Source of the DNA: Dillenia suffruticosa
Lineage: Eukaryota; Streptophyta; Magnoliopsida; Dilleniales; Dilleniaceae
DNA length: 64,000 bases
Reading direction: 5' to 3'
Assembly (NCBI GenBank): GCA_033439265.1
Contig: JAVTVX010000015.1
Coordinates: 21,071,947-21,135,946, forward strand
Shown: piece after piece, positions 46,031 to 57,410 of the stretch
How positions within the stretch are numbered: position 1 is the first letter of the stretch
Layout of the letters: each line of letters begins with the position of its first letter
The notes under the pieces: model-generated
What the model was told of the DNA's origin: nothing
The model's database searches: none
Seen by the model: the letters and a program-made list of their open reading frames with translations, nothing else
Position numbers and translations under genes: made by a program

Positions 46031-46755
46031 AAAGTGCTGTCCTCACTTCTTCAAGCTCCGGCCCTCATGCCATGGCCCAACAAGCTGTCACTCAAACACC
46101 CTCTATGGTCGAGATAGTAGCCCTCAAAGCTACTCTTGAAGACGCAACAAAGAGACTACAACAGCTCACCCCCTTTGTTGGTACAATTCAAAAACCCCCT
46201 ACTCATTTAAATTCTGAAAATTTTCTCATTTATTCGGGCACCAATCATCATATGGTTAACGATAAATCAAAAATCAAACATTTTAAAAAAATCTCTAACC
46301 ATAAGATAGTTCGGGTGGCAAATGGGCAAGGTTTGAAAGTGAACCATATTGAGAAAATTGATATTTTTGGAAAAACAACTGATACTTTATATGATCCCCA
46401 ACTTACTTCAAACTTGTTGTCCATAGGGAGAATCACTAAGGATCAAGAATGTAGAGTTGTTTTTGATTCAAATTCTGTCTCTTTTCAGAACCTCAAGTTG
46501 AATCGATTGATTGGTAGGGGTACTAGAAGAGGAGACCTCTACTTTTTGGATCAAGAACGACATACATTCATAGCTCACGTCAAGGAAGACTCATCTATTT
46601 GGCATGGGAGATTAGGGTATCCTAGTGATCGAGTTTTAAAACGTCTATTTCTAACTTTAAATTTTGAGAATAGATATTGTAAAACTTGTATTTTGGCAAA
46701 GAAAACTCGAACAGTGTACCCAAGATTTGAAACAATATCTGAAAAATGCATTTGA
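46031..46755 (+). pseudogene. Copia protease and integrase N-terminal (HHCC) region (decayed)
   Basis: The protease motif reads FLIYSGTNHHMVND at about 46220-46262; the usual DSGASHHM has lost its catalytic Asp (Tyr here). The gag-pre-integrase block follows: LTSNLLSIGRITKD, then WHGRLGYPSDRVLKRL and CKTCILAKKTRT, the HHCC zinc finger of integrase (about 46600-46700). The frame closes at 46753-46755. Confidence 0.85.
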
Positions 46756-47700
46756 TTTAGTACATTCTGATATTTGGACTTCTCCTATCTTCTCACACTT
46801 AGGATACAAATATTTCATTACTTTCATTGATCATAAGACTAGATACACTTGAATTTACTTTTTGAACAAGAAGGACCAAACTCTTGAGGCTCTCAAGAGC
46901 TATGTAAAATATACAACCAAACTTTATAATACCAACATAAAGGTCCTTAGATCAGATCATGGGTGGAGTATACAAGCCACAACTTCAAGAACTTTCTCAA
47001 AGATCATAGCATTATTCATCAAATATCTTGTGTCTACACACCCTAACAAAATGGGATAGTCAAGAGAAAAAATAGGCATATTTTGGAAACTGCTCGAGCC
47101 ATGATGTTCTATGCAAACGTACACAAAAGGTTTTAGTGTGATGCAATCAAACAGCTGTCCATGTTATAAATCTAATGTCCTCTAAAGTATTAAAGGGCAT
47201 GTCACCTTTAGAAATGCTTTTAGAAAGGAAACCTAAGATAACATACCTTAGGACATTTGGTTGTGTGTGTTTATTTATATATCATCACATATGAGGGATA
47301 AGTTAGATCATAAGGGTAGAAAAATGCCTATTCCCAGGGTATGCTTCTTTTGAAAAAAGATATAGGTGTTATGATCCAAGTACTAATTGAACATACATAT
47401 CTAAGGATGCGATATTTTTAGAGGAAGAATTCTTTTTTATATGAGAAGAAACACCCAAAGCATTAAGCAAAGAAGATTCTCCTTGCACATGGAATTTCTT
47501 GCTCCCTTTAGATCAACCATCTCCATCGATTGAAGAAGGCACCTCCCAAGAGACTAGTGATCACTCTCAAAGTATTGAAGAAGGATCAAACTCCATAGAA
47601 GAGGAGGTAGCTCACACTTCAGGGGGAGGGCAAGAAATGGAACAAGAGGAGCCTTTAGAACAAGTTGTGGATGAATCCGTTGAGCCCGATTAGCTACCTC
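46740..47700 (+). pseudogene. Copia integrase core and tail (decayed)
   Basis: FDLVHSDIWTSP (first Asp, about 46755) and YFITFIDHKTRYT followed by TGA, then a frame with KVLRSDHGWS (second Asp, about 46960, usual RSDNGGE altered). The Glu region (about 47060-47110) is frameshifted. The tail includes a Glu/Ser-rich ORF at 47499-47693 (SIEEGTSQETSDHSQSIEEG), typical of the variable linker before RT. Several stops. Confidence 0.8.
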
Positions 47701-47859
47701 CCCAACTTAGGCAATCTATGAGACTTAGGGTCTCTCCATCAGAATGGATCAACTGAAGAGTTTATTATAACTCAAAGGTAACATCACATCCCATTTCCGA
47801 TTACTATACTACCTCATATGATTCTTTGAGCAACCAAGCCTTCTTGAGTGGCATAGATA

Positions 47860-48720
47860 AAGAACAGGAGCCTAGGACATTTGATGAAACATCTAAGGAT
47901 CCAAGGTGGAGAAGAGGCAATGAAGGAGGAGCTAGATGCCTTGACCAAGAATGGTTCTTGGGAAATCACCTCTCTACCTAAAGGCAAGTGAGCTATAGGA
48001 TGCAAATGTGTGTACAAGATCAAATACAAGAGTGATGGGTCAATCGAAAGGTTCAAGGTAAGACTTGTGGCTAAGGGATTTACACAAGCTTATGGGATAG
48101 ACTACAAGAAAACCTATGCTCTCATCGTCAAAATGAACACGATTAGAGTCTTGATGTCTCTTGCGGTGAACCATGGATGGAGCATGTTTCAAATAGATAT
48201 AGCAAACGCATTCCTTCAAGGAGATCTCAAAGAAGAAGTGTACATGCAACTTCCTCAAGGGCTCCAACAACAAGGAAGAAAACATGTGCAAGCTAATCTA
48301 CGGGCTGAAGCAATCCCCAAGGGCATGGTATGCAAAATTAAGCCTTGCTTTTGTTAGTAGTGGATTTGTTAAATGCCATAGCGACTTATCTGTTTTCATT
48401 AGAAAGAATAATGATAAAATAATGATAGACTTAGTTTATGTAGATGATATCATCATTATAGGAAATGACATGCATTTAATAGATATAGTCAGAAATTTCT
48501 TGAGTTCTAGGTTTGAGATTAAAGATTTAGGGAGACTAAAGTATTTCTTAGAAATTGAGTTAGCCTATTGTAATAATAGGTTAATTCTATCCCAAAAGAA
48601 ATATACACTTGATCTTTTGCAGGAAACAGGAAAGTTAGGAGGAAAGCCAGCTTGTAGCCCTATTATCACAACTGGACCTCTAGTGGATGATGATGAGCCA
48701 TTTGAGGACATATAGAGATA
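47860..48720 (+). pseudogene. Copia reverse transcriptase (decayed)
   Basis: ALTKNGSWEITSLPKGK, then a stop, VYKIKYKSDGSIERFKVRLV, GFTQAYGIDYKKTYALIVKM and MFQIDIANAFLQGDLKEEVY in one frame. After a shift near 48285, CKLIYGLKQSPRAWYAKLSL and the catalytic VYVDDIIIIGND (about 48435-48470) appear in the next. YVDD is intact. FAPV has become YALI. Ends ahead of a TAG at 48713-48715. Confidence 0.9.
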
Positions 48721-49380
48721 TCAAAGGCTTGTAGAATGACTGATCTACCTCACCATCTCTAGGCCAGACTAGCCTTCGTCGTTAGCCAAATTAGTCAACA
48801 TATGCATTCTCCAAAAAAAGGTCATTGGAGAGTAGCTGAGTGCATCATTTACTACATCAAGAAATCTCCCGGACTAGGTATTTGGATAAAGAACAATGGA
48901 AGCTCCCAAATTGAAGGCTTTTGCGATACAGATTGGGCGAGTGATTCAAAGGATAAGAGATCAACCACCAGTTACTGTATGTTCGTAGGAGGTAACTTGG
49001 TAGCATGGAAGAGCAAAAACAACATGTGGTGTCAAGATCAAGTGTGGAGGCTGAGTATAGGGCAATGGCATCAGCGGCTAGTGAGATCGTATGGTTGAAG
49101 GCTCTAGTAGAGGAATTAGGGTTCATATTACACCAATCAACTTGTATTGTGACAATCAATCGGCCATTCATATTACATCCAATCCGGTCTTCTATGAAAG
49201 GACTAAACACATAGAAATTGATTGTCACTTCATTCAACAAAAGGCAGAAGAAAATCTTATAGCTATACTCCACATCAAAGGAAAAGAGCAACTAGCTGAT
49301 ATCTTAACAAAAGGGGGAACCGCAATATATCTTCAAGAAATCATGAACGAGTTGGGCACTATCGACATCTACGCACCCAA
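48716..49380 (+). pseudogene. Copia RNase H (decayed)
   Basis: GFCDTDWASDSKDKRSTTSY lies at about 48918-48978 (Asp of D-DWA-D kept), then [20 protein letters not shown] (about 49038-49100) and [20 protein letters not shown] (about 49150-49210), ending ADILTKGG at about 49300. These are spread over three frames. Copia pol normally ends here, directly before the polypurine tract, which fits. Confidence 0.88.
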
Positions 49381-49392
49381 CTTGAGGGGGAG

Positions 49393-49884
49393 TGTTGAAA
49401 AGATGGATAACTCAACCCATTTTCATCACCAACCAAGTGCATCTACTTAAAAGCCCAAAGGTCCAAGATCTAGTTCTCTACTAAAAGCCTAGAAATTAGC
49501 CTGCATTGTCCAGCAAGCATGGCCCATTTGGACAGCCTAAACCAATCCAAAATACATTCAAAAATAGGTCTAAGAAAGCCCAAAAGTATGGAGAAAAGTC
49601 TAGGAAGCAAACCCAAATAGCTAGGGGCAGTTGGGGTAGTGTATATTTCAACAGTCAAAAAATTAGCTATTGGAATTCCTTGGGATTTGGGCTCCAACGG
49701 CCATATTGTCTTTGAATCTCTATCTATTGACTATTTTTTCTTTTTCTCTATAAATAGAGCCCCATTGTATCCCCTAAAATCATGACTCAATGCTCTCAAC
49801 CACCAATGTATTCTCTCATTGTTTTTCAATAAATTCAGAATTTATTTCATACTTTCTTTGTCTTTAAACTTTGATATTTCAACA
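49393..49884 (+). repeat. 3' LTR of the inserted copia element
   Basis: TGTTGAAAAG to TTTCAACA, an intact 8-bp terminal inverted repeat (TGTTGAAA/TTTCAACA). It has a good TATA box CTATAAATAG (about 49751-49760) and AATAAATTC near 49829. Same length as the 5' LTR. Confidence 0.93.
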
Positions 49885-50573
49885 CTTGGGAATCAAAACC
49901 ATTCTGAACCTACTTCGCCAATAGCATCAACTATTACAGAAAATGTAGGTAACGAAAAAGAATTATACGTAATAGAAAAATATCAATTAAATGTCTATGA
50001 AAAATTTGATATTTTTGATAAAAACAATATTTTTGAAAAATATGATGATTTTAAAATAAATAAAGAATATTTGGAAAAAGATTTTTATTCTAAAAAAAAC
50101 AAAGAAAAAAGGGAATGGTATTTCAAAACCTTTGCAAATAAAAAGGATAAAATCCAAGAAAAACATTATAAGTTTTGTAGAAAAAACAAAATAAATATTT
50201 TATTTTTTACATGACTAGAAATGTATACTAAAAGATATAAAATTAAATATCCATTTAAAACAATTGACCCTATAACTATAAGAAAGAAAATGACGTCATG
50301 GGAAACACCAGATGGTCAAAAAATAGAGTCTGATCATCCACCCCTTTGAACAATCAAAATTATTGTAGGAACATTAAAAATAGAGGCAAGTCCTTATAAA
50401 AAATCTCAGGATAATGATTCAGTAAACTTAAAAAATATAATTATTCAAAATAATTATACAAACGCACATCTAAACTCAATCGGAAAATAACTATCCAAGA
50501 TAGAAAATTCACAAAAACCTGGAGAACTTTTTGAGTCAAATAAAATAGAGAAAATTAAAAGTTTAAAAAATCC
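49885..50573 (+). pseudogene. Caulimovirid movement/capsid junction and capsid N-terminus, copy A (continued)
   Basis: The viral reading continues after the copia insertion: LGNQNHSEPTSP, then NVYEKFDIFDKNNIFEKYDD, INKEYLEKDFYSKKNKEKRE and KHYKFCRKNKINILFFT, ending in a stop. Then comes YTKRYKIKYPFKTIDPITI. This Lys/Glu-rich block followed by a FFTWxE-YTKR-like segment lies between movement and capsid domains in this virus group. Copy C carries the first part (56700-57010). The sequence breaks at about 50574, where minus-strand intergenic sequence of copy B starts. Confidence 0.65.
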
Positions 50574-50574
50574 G

Positions 50575-51015
50575 TTCTCCCAAGGATGTGTCCTCCCAAG
50601 GTATGTCCTCCCAAGGTATGTAATGTCCTTGCTTCCCAAGAGAGGGGGTCTTTAAATAGAAATTTGGAAACTCTTGTTACAATACGGATGAATAGTACAT
50701 GAATATTGTTACTGTTACAACACGGGTGAACAGTTCCGTATATATGAATAGTATTGTATGAATAGTACACGGTGAATAATATCAAAATGACTGTTTTAAA
50801 TGGTTGTTTTACAAAGGGTTTTCTTCTTGAATGATTTATCAGTTTTAAGATAACTGATTGACTTTTGAAAGTTTTTATCAGTTTTAGGGCAACTGATTGA
50901 CCACACACTTTTTTTTATGGGATGGCCATTCGGGTTTTCAACCCATCAAGCTCTAATTTTGCATGGGCTGCCCTTTCTGGTTTTCAACCTATTGAGCTAT
51001 TGGGCTAATTTTGCA
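50575..51015 (-). promoter_or_regulatory. Viral intergenic region / promoter, copy B
   Basis: Parallel to 59441-59880 of copy D. On the minus strand it runs from the ORF2 end through a G-rich purine box and a TATATA (RC of about 50738-50745, CGTATATATGAAT on the + strand) to repeated GTACTATTCAT elements. On the + strand a short unit CTCCCAAGGTATGTC is repeated at 50577-50620. No coding sequence. It probably held the genomic promoter of the exogenous ancestor. Confidence 0.55.
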
Positions 51016-52527
51016 TGGATCAAATTTTTACCCCATTTATCCTCTCTTTTTTCTTTCTTTTTTTTAATAATCGTTTTAGAGAAGATAATATGTCAAAATC
51101 GTCTGGATCATCATTGTCGAGGTCGGCCGTGGGCTCTGACTCAGAGTTGGATGATTCGGATCTGGAAGATGATCTTTTTTCACTTTGGAGCAGTTGCTCC
51201 ATGATTTGAAGATATTTCTCATTGGATTTTACTGCTGCCAAAAGGGCTTGTGTATGAGATTTTTAGGCTAACAAGGTTTTGTCTGAGAGGTCTGGTTTTA
51301 GAAACCCATGAGATTTTAACCAGATAGAAACAGATGGTTTTAAGATTTTATCTGGGACTCTAAAGGAGTTCCATCATTTAATCTTGAATTTTCTTAAAAG
51401 AACGGTAGTTCTATTGGAGTTGGCATAATCTAAGTACCATTGGTTAACCCAAAGTACAAAGAATTTAGTACAAGATAAACATAGAGGCGAGAATTTCTTT
51501 TCTATATTTAATGGTTTATAATAGATTTTAAAAAGGTTAAAGGATTCCGCAATAGAAGGAATAAGGATATCTGGTAGGGAACCAAAAAATTTCCTCCAAT
51601 GAGTGAACCAAGCCGGATATTTTGATATTTGGGTTTTTTTTCATGGAAGAAAAATAACCATGTTCGTTTATGATTTTGGATAAGAAAGATATTGTACCGG
51701 TTTTGAACATAATCCCATTATGAGAGAAAAGGACAAAAATTTATTTTGGTTTTAAGGTTTGCAGGGAAGGTTTTTGGTTTGAAAAGTTTCTGCCCTGAAT
51801 CAGAAGGATTGAGAACTTATAGAATTTTACAGGTTGAATAAGAAGGGTTCGACTGATCTATTGAGAATTTAAAGTGTTTAAATTCAGCACTCATTGTAAA
51901 TTTCACAATAGTTTGATAATAATCAATTGTTTTAAATAAATCTCATAGTTTATAAAATCAATTTTTTTAGAAAATATCTTTCTATAGTTTGGAAAGAATC
52001 TTTATGAAAAAATCCTTTTCAATAGTCAAAATATTTTGAGAAAAATGTTTTTCAATAAAATGAGAAGTTTTTAAAGATTTTGGATCCGCCAAAATAAGAG
52101 TTTTACTACTAGTGGTAGTTAAAATTTTAGGATCCGTTTGAGAAAGGGTTTTAAAGGATTAAGATTCTCCCTTTCTCAGTTTTAGAAACTAAAGTAGAAG
52201 TTTTACCTATACCTAGGCCCTGACTAGACTCTTGGATCGAACCATTTCCATAGAGGCTTTTAAGAAGCGGAAGAGTTCTGGGCTCCATAGTTCTGGATTG
52301 TCTGGAACCGACTTGACCCATTTCTAGATCAAGGATAGCTTGTCTTCATACTCAGCTTCTGTTTTAATTTAGGCTTCATTTTGAGACTTGGCCCTTTTTT
52401 CTGCTTCTGCTTCTTCTTCTTCGGTCACCATATCATATCATGATTTTATGGACGTTGTCGAAGGGATAGATTTTACAGGATCTGCCTCAGATTTGACTTT
52501 ACCTTTACTAGTATTTTTTCGGATCAT
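51016..52527 (-). pseudogene. Endogenous caulimovirid ORF2 (unknown function), copy B
   Basis: Starts at the ATG on the minus strand at 52527-52525, ten bases after a GTGCAG. It ends with a Ser/Asp/Glu-rich stretch (SSSRSESSNSESEPTADLDN) followed by a basic cluster LKRLLKKRKKKER at about 51040-51150, which is well preserved here. The middle is broken by stops. An acidic then basic C-terminus could suggest nucleic acid or protein binding, but this is inference. Confidence 0.65.
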
Positions 52528-52739
52528 TTTATCTGCACAATATAAAGAGTAATTTTAGAGTTTAAAAAGCAAATTCTTTCATCTTGAGCTCTGTGAGCCA
52601 AATTCGGATTTCAAGGTTTTGAATTTCTGAATAGAGTATGTTATAATGTGCCAATCTCTGTTCATGTTTGCGCCGCTCCTTTAGAGCCTTGATTTCAACC
52701 ATAGCAAGGAAGATTTTATGCCTCATCTCTGCTAAAGCT

Positions 52740-53340
52740 TAAAAAGTCATCTACATAAAACAAGTTAGAGAGATTTCTTCTATTTTGCAAAAATTCTCTG
52801 GTTAGAAAATCTGGCAAGGAGTTATTATCTCCTTTAATATATTCAATATCAAAGTCAAATATAGATAAAATAGCTTACCATCTTGCAAGAATTTGTTTTG
52901 AAACTATATTTTGAACATCTTTTTGTAAGACCTTTTTTGCTGATTTACAATCAATACAAAGTAAGAATTTTTGATTTAATAAATCATTTTGAAATTTTGT
53001 AATACATAAAACAAAAGACATAATTTCTTTTTTAATAGTAGAATAATTCTTTTGGGCTCTGTTCCAATGACCAAAAGTATATTATACTACGACTTCTCTA
53101 TTGTTCTAGATTTGTTTTAGGATTCCTCCATAACATATATCACTAGCATTCATTTGTACAATTTTAGGAAGGTTAGGATTTGCTACATGGAGACATGATA
53201 TTTCTAATATTTGTTTTTTAATAAATCGGACAATTTCAGTATGTTATTCTGTCATGGTTTAGGATTCTTTTTAAGTCTGTTGTGAAAAAGGTTTAGCTAA
53301 CTTATTTATATTGGGAAAGAAATGTAGAACATAGCTTAGA
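52740..53340 (-). pseudogene. Endogenous caulimovirid RNase H, copy B
   Basis: On the minus strand, parallel to 41058-41640 of copy A: NASDICYGGILKQI-like start at about 53150-53100 (first Asp changed to Asn), HWNRAQKNYSTIKKEI at about 53080-53030, and an IEYIKGDNNSLPDFLTREF-like end near 52800. In-frame stops throughout. Confidence 0.7.
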
Positions 53341-54062
53341 CTTCCTATAAATCTTTATAATTGTGTTTTATCAAGGATTTTATCCAGAAATTTGTTGGCA
53401 AATTTTAAGGATCTCTCTATTGGTTTAATGTTCCAGCAAGTTATGTGGTAACCTAAAAATCTGATTTTTATTTGGAACAAAAACATCTTTTTTGCCGATA
53501 ATACTAGAGAATTCGTTTTACAAACATAAAAGAATGTTTTAAAATTTTTAAAATGTTGTTTTATTGATGATGAGAATATAAGCACTATCGAAATATACTG
53601 TGTAAAATTCAGAGAATGCATTAAATATATCATTCGTGATTCTGTTGAATTCAGAAGAGACATTTTTTAATCCGAATGGTATTACATTCCATTTATATTG
53701 TCCAAATGGAACAATAAATGCTATTTTGTATATATGATCGGGATGTATTTGTATTTGCTAGAATTTAGATTTCATATCAAATTTTAAGAAAATATTTACA
53801 GAATTAAATTTTTGCAACAAATCTTTTTTATTTGGTATTGGATATCTAATCCATTTTAGGAATTCGTCTAAAAATTTATAATTTATTACCAGTTTTGGAG
53901 TTCTTTTTTTCTATTTCTGAAACTTTATTGACATTGAAATCTGTACAACTCTATAGAGATCTAGATTTTGAAATCAATTCCTTGGATTTAAGGTCTTGAA
54001 TTTCCTTTTTACAATATTGTTTTAATCAGCATTCATCTGAATTGGTCTGACTTTAGTGGGAA
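53341..54062 (-). pseudogene. Endogenous caulimovirid reverse transcriptase, copy B
   Basis: The minus-strand ORF 53663-53355 has IKIRFLGYHITC and KPIERSLKFANKFLDKILDK. The catalytic YIDD region is altered (YISIVLIFSSS), so the aspartates are lost. The N-terminal block with KEIQDLKSKELISKSRSL lies at about 54030-53960. More eroded than copy A. Confidence 0.75.
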
Positions 54063-54870
54063 TATTTCATTCGTGAAATCCTTTTTTATATGGCAGGTCA
54101 ATCATATGTTGCTTCCTATTCCAGAAAGCATTCGGAAGGTCAGAACAAATTTCTTTTTCAATTAACTTATGAAAGTCGAAAATTTTTTGTTTTATAGATT
54201 CATGTTTTAGTTGTTCTTCAATTCTTTGAAAATCAATATTTTGTTTTAAATAGCATATATTAAATTGTTTTCTCTGTATTAATAGATTTATTGAGTTATC
54301 ATGAATAGAGACTGTTTTCACAATATTTAGACTACAGTTTTAGGTTCTTCCAAAAATGGAATGAATAGTTTTTCTTATTTTGTTTTAAAATTGATTCCGT
54401 TATAACTCACTTTATAGAGGGTTATTAAATTAATGAATGGTGTACCTAATATTACTGTATGTCGAATATCAGTTATTAGGACGAATGATGTTTTAATCAG
54501 AAATCTTTCATTTTGGATTTTTGCATCTGATTTAACAATTATGTTCATTTTGAAATTGTTTGCGAAACATAATTTTTCACTGGTTTTTTCATAAAACTTT
54601 TTAGGAATGATTTCTGCTTTTATATAGTTTAAATTGCTCCAGTATCGAAGAGAACAACTGTATCGATTTTGAAATTTTTGAAAAATACTAAGGTTATTTT
54701 TATAAGGTATTTTCTAGAGGTTATTTCCTTTAGAATAACGAGAATTTCTTCAGGAAATTTTTTATGGGTTTTTCCAAGATATTCTATGGCTTGGAATTCC
54801 AATGGATTTTCATCCTCACTATTTGATTCAATATCTGGGGATTTCCCTTTTACTTGACTCAATAAGAATG
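54063..54870 (-). pseudogene. Endogenous caulimovirid aspartic protease, copy B
   Basis: The minus-strand ORF 54862-54629 reads EEILVILKEITSRKYLIKIT and ends VVLFDTGAI at the active site. The rest (FHEWNID, the ILGTPFINLITLY-like block near 54450) continues in other frames. 54321-54067 covers the part before RT with NLPYKKGFHE near the end. Stops and shifts. Confidence 0.75.
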
Positions 54871-56050
54871 AGATTGTTTTTGGAGTCTTCCATTTGCCTT
54901 TGTTTTAGATCTTTTAATTCATTTTTAATTGTTTTTATCTCCTCTTGTAGTTCTTGGATGTTTCTAGTTGATTTTTTATTGAATTTTCTTTTATTTATTA
55001 AGTATGGAAGTAAGGTCATACATTCCAGTATTAGTAAAAGTTAATTCTAGGAGTTTTATTTATGGTTCTTTTAAAAATTGTTTTAATTGATCTAAATATT
55101 TTTTCTGGATTTCAGAATTATTTATATGTTGTATAACGTCTAGGATTAGACTTTGTTCTTTCGTTAACATATTTATTCCATTTAAATCCGAATCTGATTC
55201 TGTTTTTGATGAATCAGTATCTAATTCATCGATTTGAGGGTTACTAATACAGTTTTCTGAACTAATTGTTTTAGTGTCAAAGCTTTCTACTAATAAAGTT
55301 GAAATTTTACTTAGAGTTTCTTCATCTAAGTGAAGTTCTCTAATTTTTTAGACACTCTGCAATATTTTAAAATGTGTCCTTAGGTTTTAATGTTGAAGGG
55401 TTTTCTTGCTTTTTATGCTTTCACGCTTTATTGGATTTTTTTTGTAAGGTTTCTTATAATAATCTTCATTTTGTCTTTTGTATTTTGAGGTTTTATATTT
55501 TTTGGAATATTCTTTTTAAGAAAATTTCTTTGAGTGTTTTTTACTGCATTTTCCATTACATGTTTTATATTTATTAAGATCAAACTGTTCATAGAATAAT
55601 CCTAATTCTTTTTTAGTTTTCTTCATTTCCCATTTTAAATGTTTTTGGAGTTTTATATGTTGGCATATTTTTAATCATTCTTTTTGCATGAATCTAATCA
55701 ATTCACCATAAGTGAGTTGGTCATATGAGATTATATGATTTCCAAATGTTTCATGAATAGTATTCCTTACTCTCTCCCCTAACAAAGTTGGAAGTCCAGT
55801 GAGGAATTTTTCTTTCCAAAAGGGTTGGTTAGAGTCTTCCCTAAACATTACCCTAATTAGAAAGGTAGATTTGTACCATTGAAAATTACTTAATTTTTTG
55901 TATCTTAGATTTGATGATAAATCAGTATTTTTATCTTTTAAATGGGATGAATTTTCAAGAAAATGGTGGGTTATGGTAAATATCAAGGTGGCAACTGCGT
56001 CTTGAATAGGTTCTCCTAAATAATTCAAAATTGGCTCACATTCTTCACCA
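54871..56050 (-). pseudogene. Endogenous caulimovirid capsid protein, copy B
   Basis: The longest surviving capsid frame of the cluster is 56028-55675 on the minus strand: LNYLGEPIQDAVATLIFTIT, FQWYKSTFLIRVMFREDSN and GNHIISYDQLTYGELIRFMQ. It is followed by a Lys-rich nuclear-localisation-like stretch (55660-55400) and the acidic tail (55330-55100). The CCHC knuckle is missing: about 30 bases that encode the first two Cys in copy A are deleted near 55385. 54871-55100 is the Lys/Glu-rich linker to the protease. Confidence 0.78.
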
Positions 56051-56055
56051 GTTTC

Positions 56056-56665
56056 CTTTGACTGTTTCCCAAACTTAATAGTCTCTTTAAATGATAAAAA
56101 TATTCTAAAATCTTTGATTTTACAAATTAAAACATATAATTATGATACGATAGATGGATTAATTCTGATCGTTTTAATATATAAAATACATTATAAAGCG
56201 ATGACAACGGCTTTCGGGTCAAAACATAAAATCTATCATAAGAAAAGAGAAACACTATTACTCCAAATGGATATTACTAAATCTAACTTGATAATTCCAA
56301 AACCCATTATATGGGAAGAAATCACTCTTCTAGAAGATTAGATGTTGGAAGGAGTAGTTCAACCATAAACAAATAATGATATTCCAGAAACAAATACAAG
56401 GATAAAACAAATAACATAATATACTAATGGAAATGTAAAAATAAGTTTTGATAGACCATTCTACATTTCCAGGTTTTCGGATACATCAACGTCATTCTTC
56501 GAATACGCAGATCTGGAAAGAATTTCAAAATTGTCTTCCATTATAAATTTTCATGATAAAAGTCCAATATAACCTCTAAAATACTCCACATCAGATATAC
56601 CTTCAACATCTCTTAAAAACATAAATTTTGATAAAAAAAATCCCACAAGCAGTATACATGAGTTA
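56056..56665 (+). pseudogene. Endogenous caulimovirid movement protein, C-terminal part, copy C
   Basis: FDCFPNLIVSLNDKNILKSL, IYKIHYKAMTTAFGSKHKIY and TKSNLIIPKPIIWEEITLLE; a TAG at 56339-56341 ends the frame. It follows, in opposite orientation, the minus-strand capsid of copy B, so 56050-56056 is an inversion junction. Nearly parallel to 44067-44656, but extended four codons further upstream (FDCF). Confidence 0.65.
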
Positions 56666-57015
56666 CCAAATAGAAGATCAAAATCAAATTTCACAACTTG
56701 GGAATCAAAACCATTCTGAGCCTACTTCGCCAACAATACCAGCTATTACAGAAAATGTAGGTAACAAAAAAGAATTATACGTAATAGAAAAATAACAATT
56801 AAATGTCTATGAAAAATTTGATATTTTTGATAAAAACAATACTTTTAAAAAATATGATGATTTTAAAATTAACAAAGAATATTTGGAAAAAGATTTTTAT
56901 TATGAAGAAAACAAAGAAAAAAGGGAATGGTATTTCAAAACCTTTGAAAATAAAAATGATAAAATCCAAGAAAAACATTATAAGTTTTGTAAAAAAAACA
57001 AAATAAATATTTTAT
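56666..57015 (+). pseudogene. Caulimovirid movement/capsid junction, copy C (empty copia site)
   Basis: Same sequence as 44657-44696 plus 49885-50215 but without the copia element: CACAACTTGGGAATCAAAAC at 56693-56712 holds the target CTTGG once. It then has KFDIFDKNNTFKKYDDFKIN-like coding sequence with a stop and ends near 57015, where a minus-strand ORF2 piece begins. Confidence 0.75.
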
Positions 57016-57410
57016 CAAAATTAAAGTAGAAGTTTTACCTGTTCCTTAGGTCTGAATTAGACTCTTGGATCGAACCATTTCCATAGAGACCTTTAGGGAG
57101 CGGAATAGTTCTAACTTACGGGACCATAAACCCATAAAGAGATCCTTGGAATTTGCCAACAAATTTTCGGATAAAATCATATATTTATTAAGATCAAATT
57201 GTTCACAGAATGATTCTAATTTTCTTTTAGTTTTCTTCATTTTCCATTTTAAATGTTTTTGAAATTTTAAATCTGGACATATTTTTAATCATTCTTTTTG
57301 CGTGAAACTAACCAATTCACTATAAGTGAGTTGGTCATATGAGATTATATGATTTTCAAATGTTTCACGAATAGTATTCCTTACTCTCTCCCTTAACGTC
57401 GTTGGTTAGT
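57016..57410. pseudogene. Mosaic of three short viral pieces, copy C
   Basis: 57016-57112 is an ORF2 fragment on the minus strand (parallel to 58004-58085 and 61030-61115). 57113-57178 is an RT fragment on the plus strand (KPIKRSLEFANKFSDKI, as at 40980-41040). 57179-57410 is a capsid fragment on the minus strand (KKTKRKLESFCEQFDLNKY). Three orientation or order changes in 400 bp show end-joining of broken viral DNA or later rearrangement. Confidence 0.7.

Larger units (their letters stand above)
44692..49889 (+). mobile_element. Near-complete Ty1/copia retrotransposon inserted in the pararetrovirus copy
   Basis: 5' LTR 44697-45188, primer site TGGTATCAGAAC (45189-45200, initiator-Met tRNA), gag, protease, integrase, RT, RNase H, polypurine tract GAGGGGGAG (49384-49392) and 3' LTR 49393-49884. 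Both LTRs are 492 bp. The target duplication is CTCGG (44692-44696, one base changed) and CTTGG (49885-49889). The unoccupied sequence is seen in viral copy C near 56698-56702 (CTTGG once), which proves the insertion. The ORFs are broken by several stops and shifts. I count about 45 LTR differences by eye (about 9 percent), mostly transitions. Confidence 0.95.
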
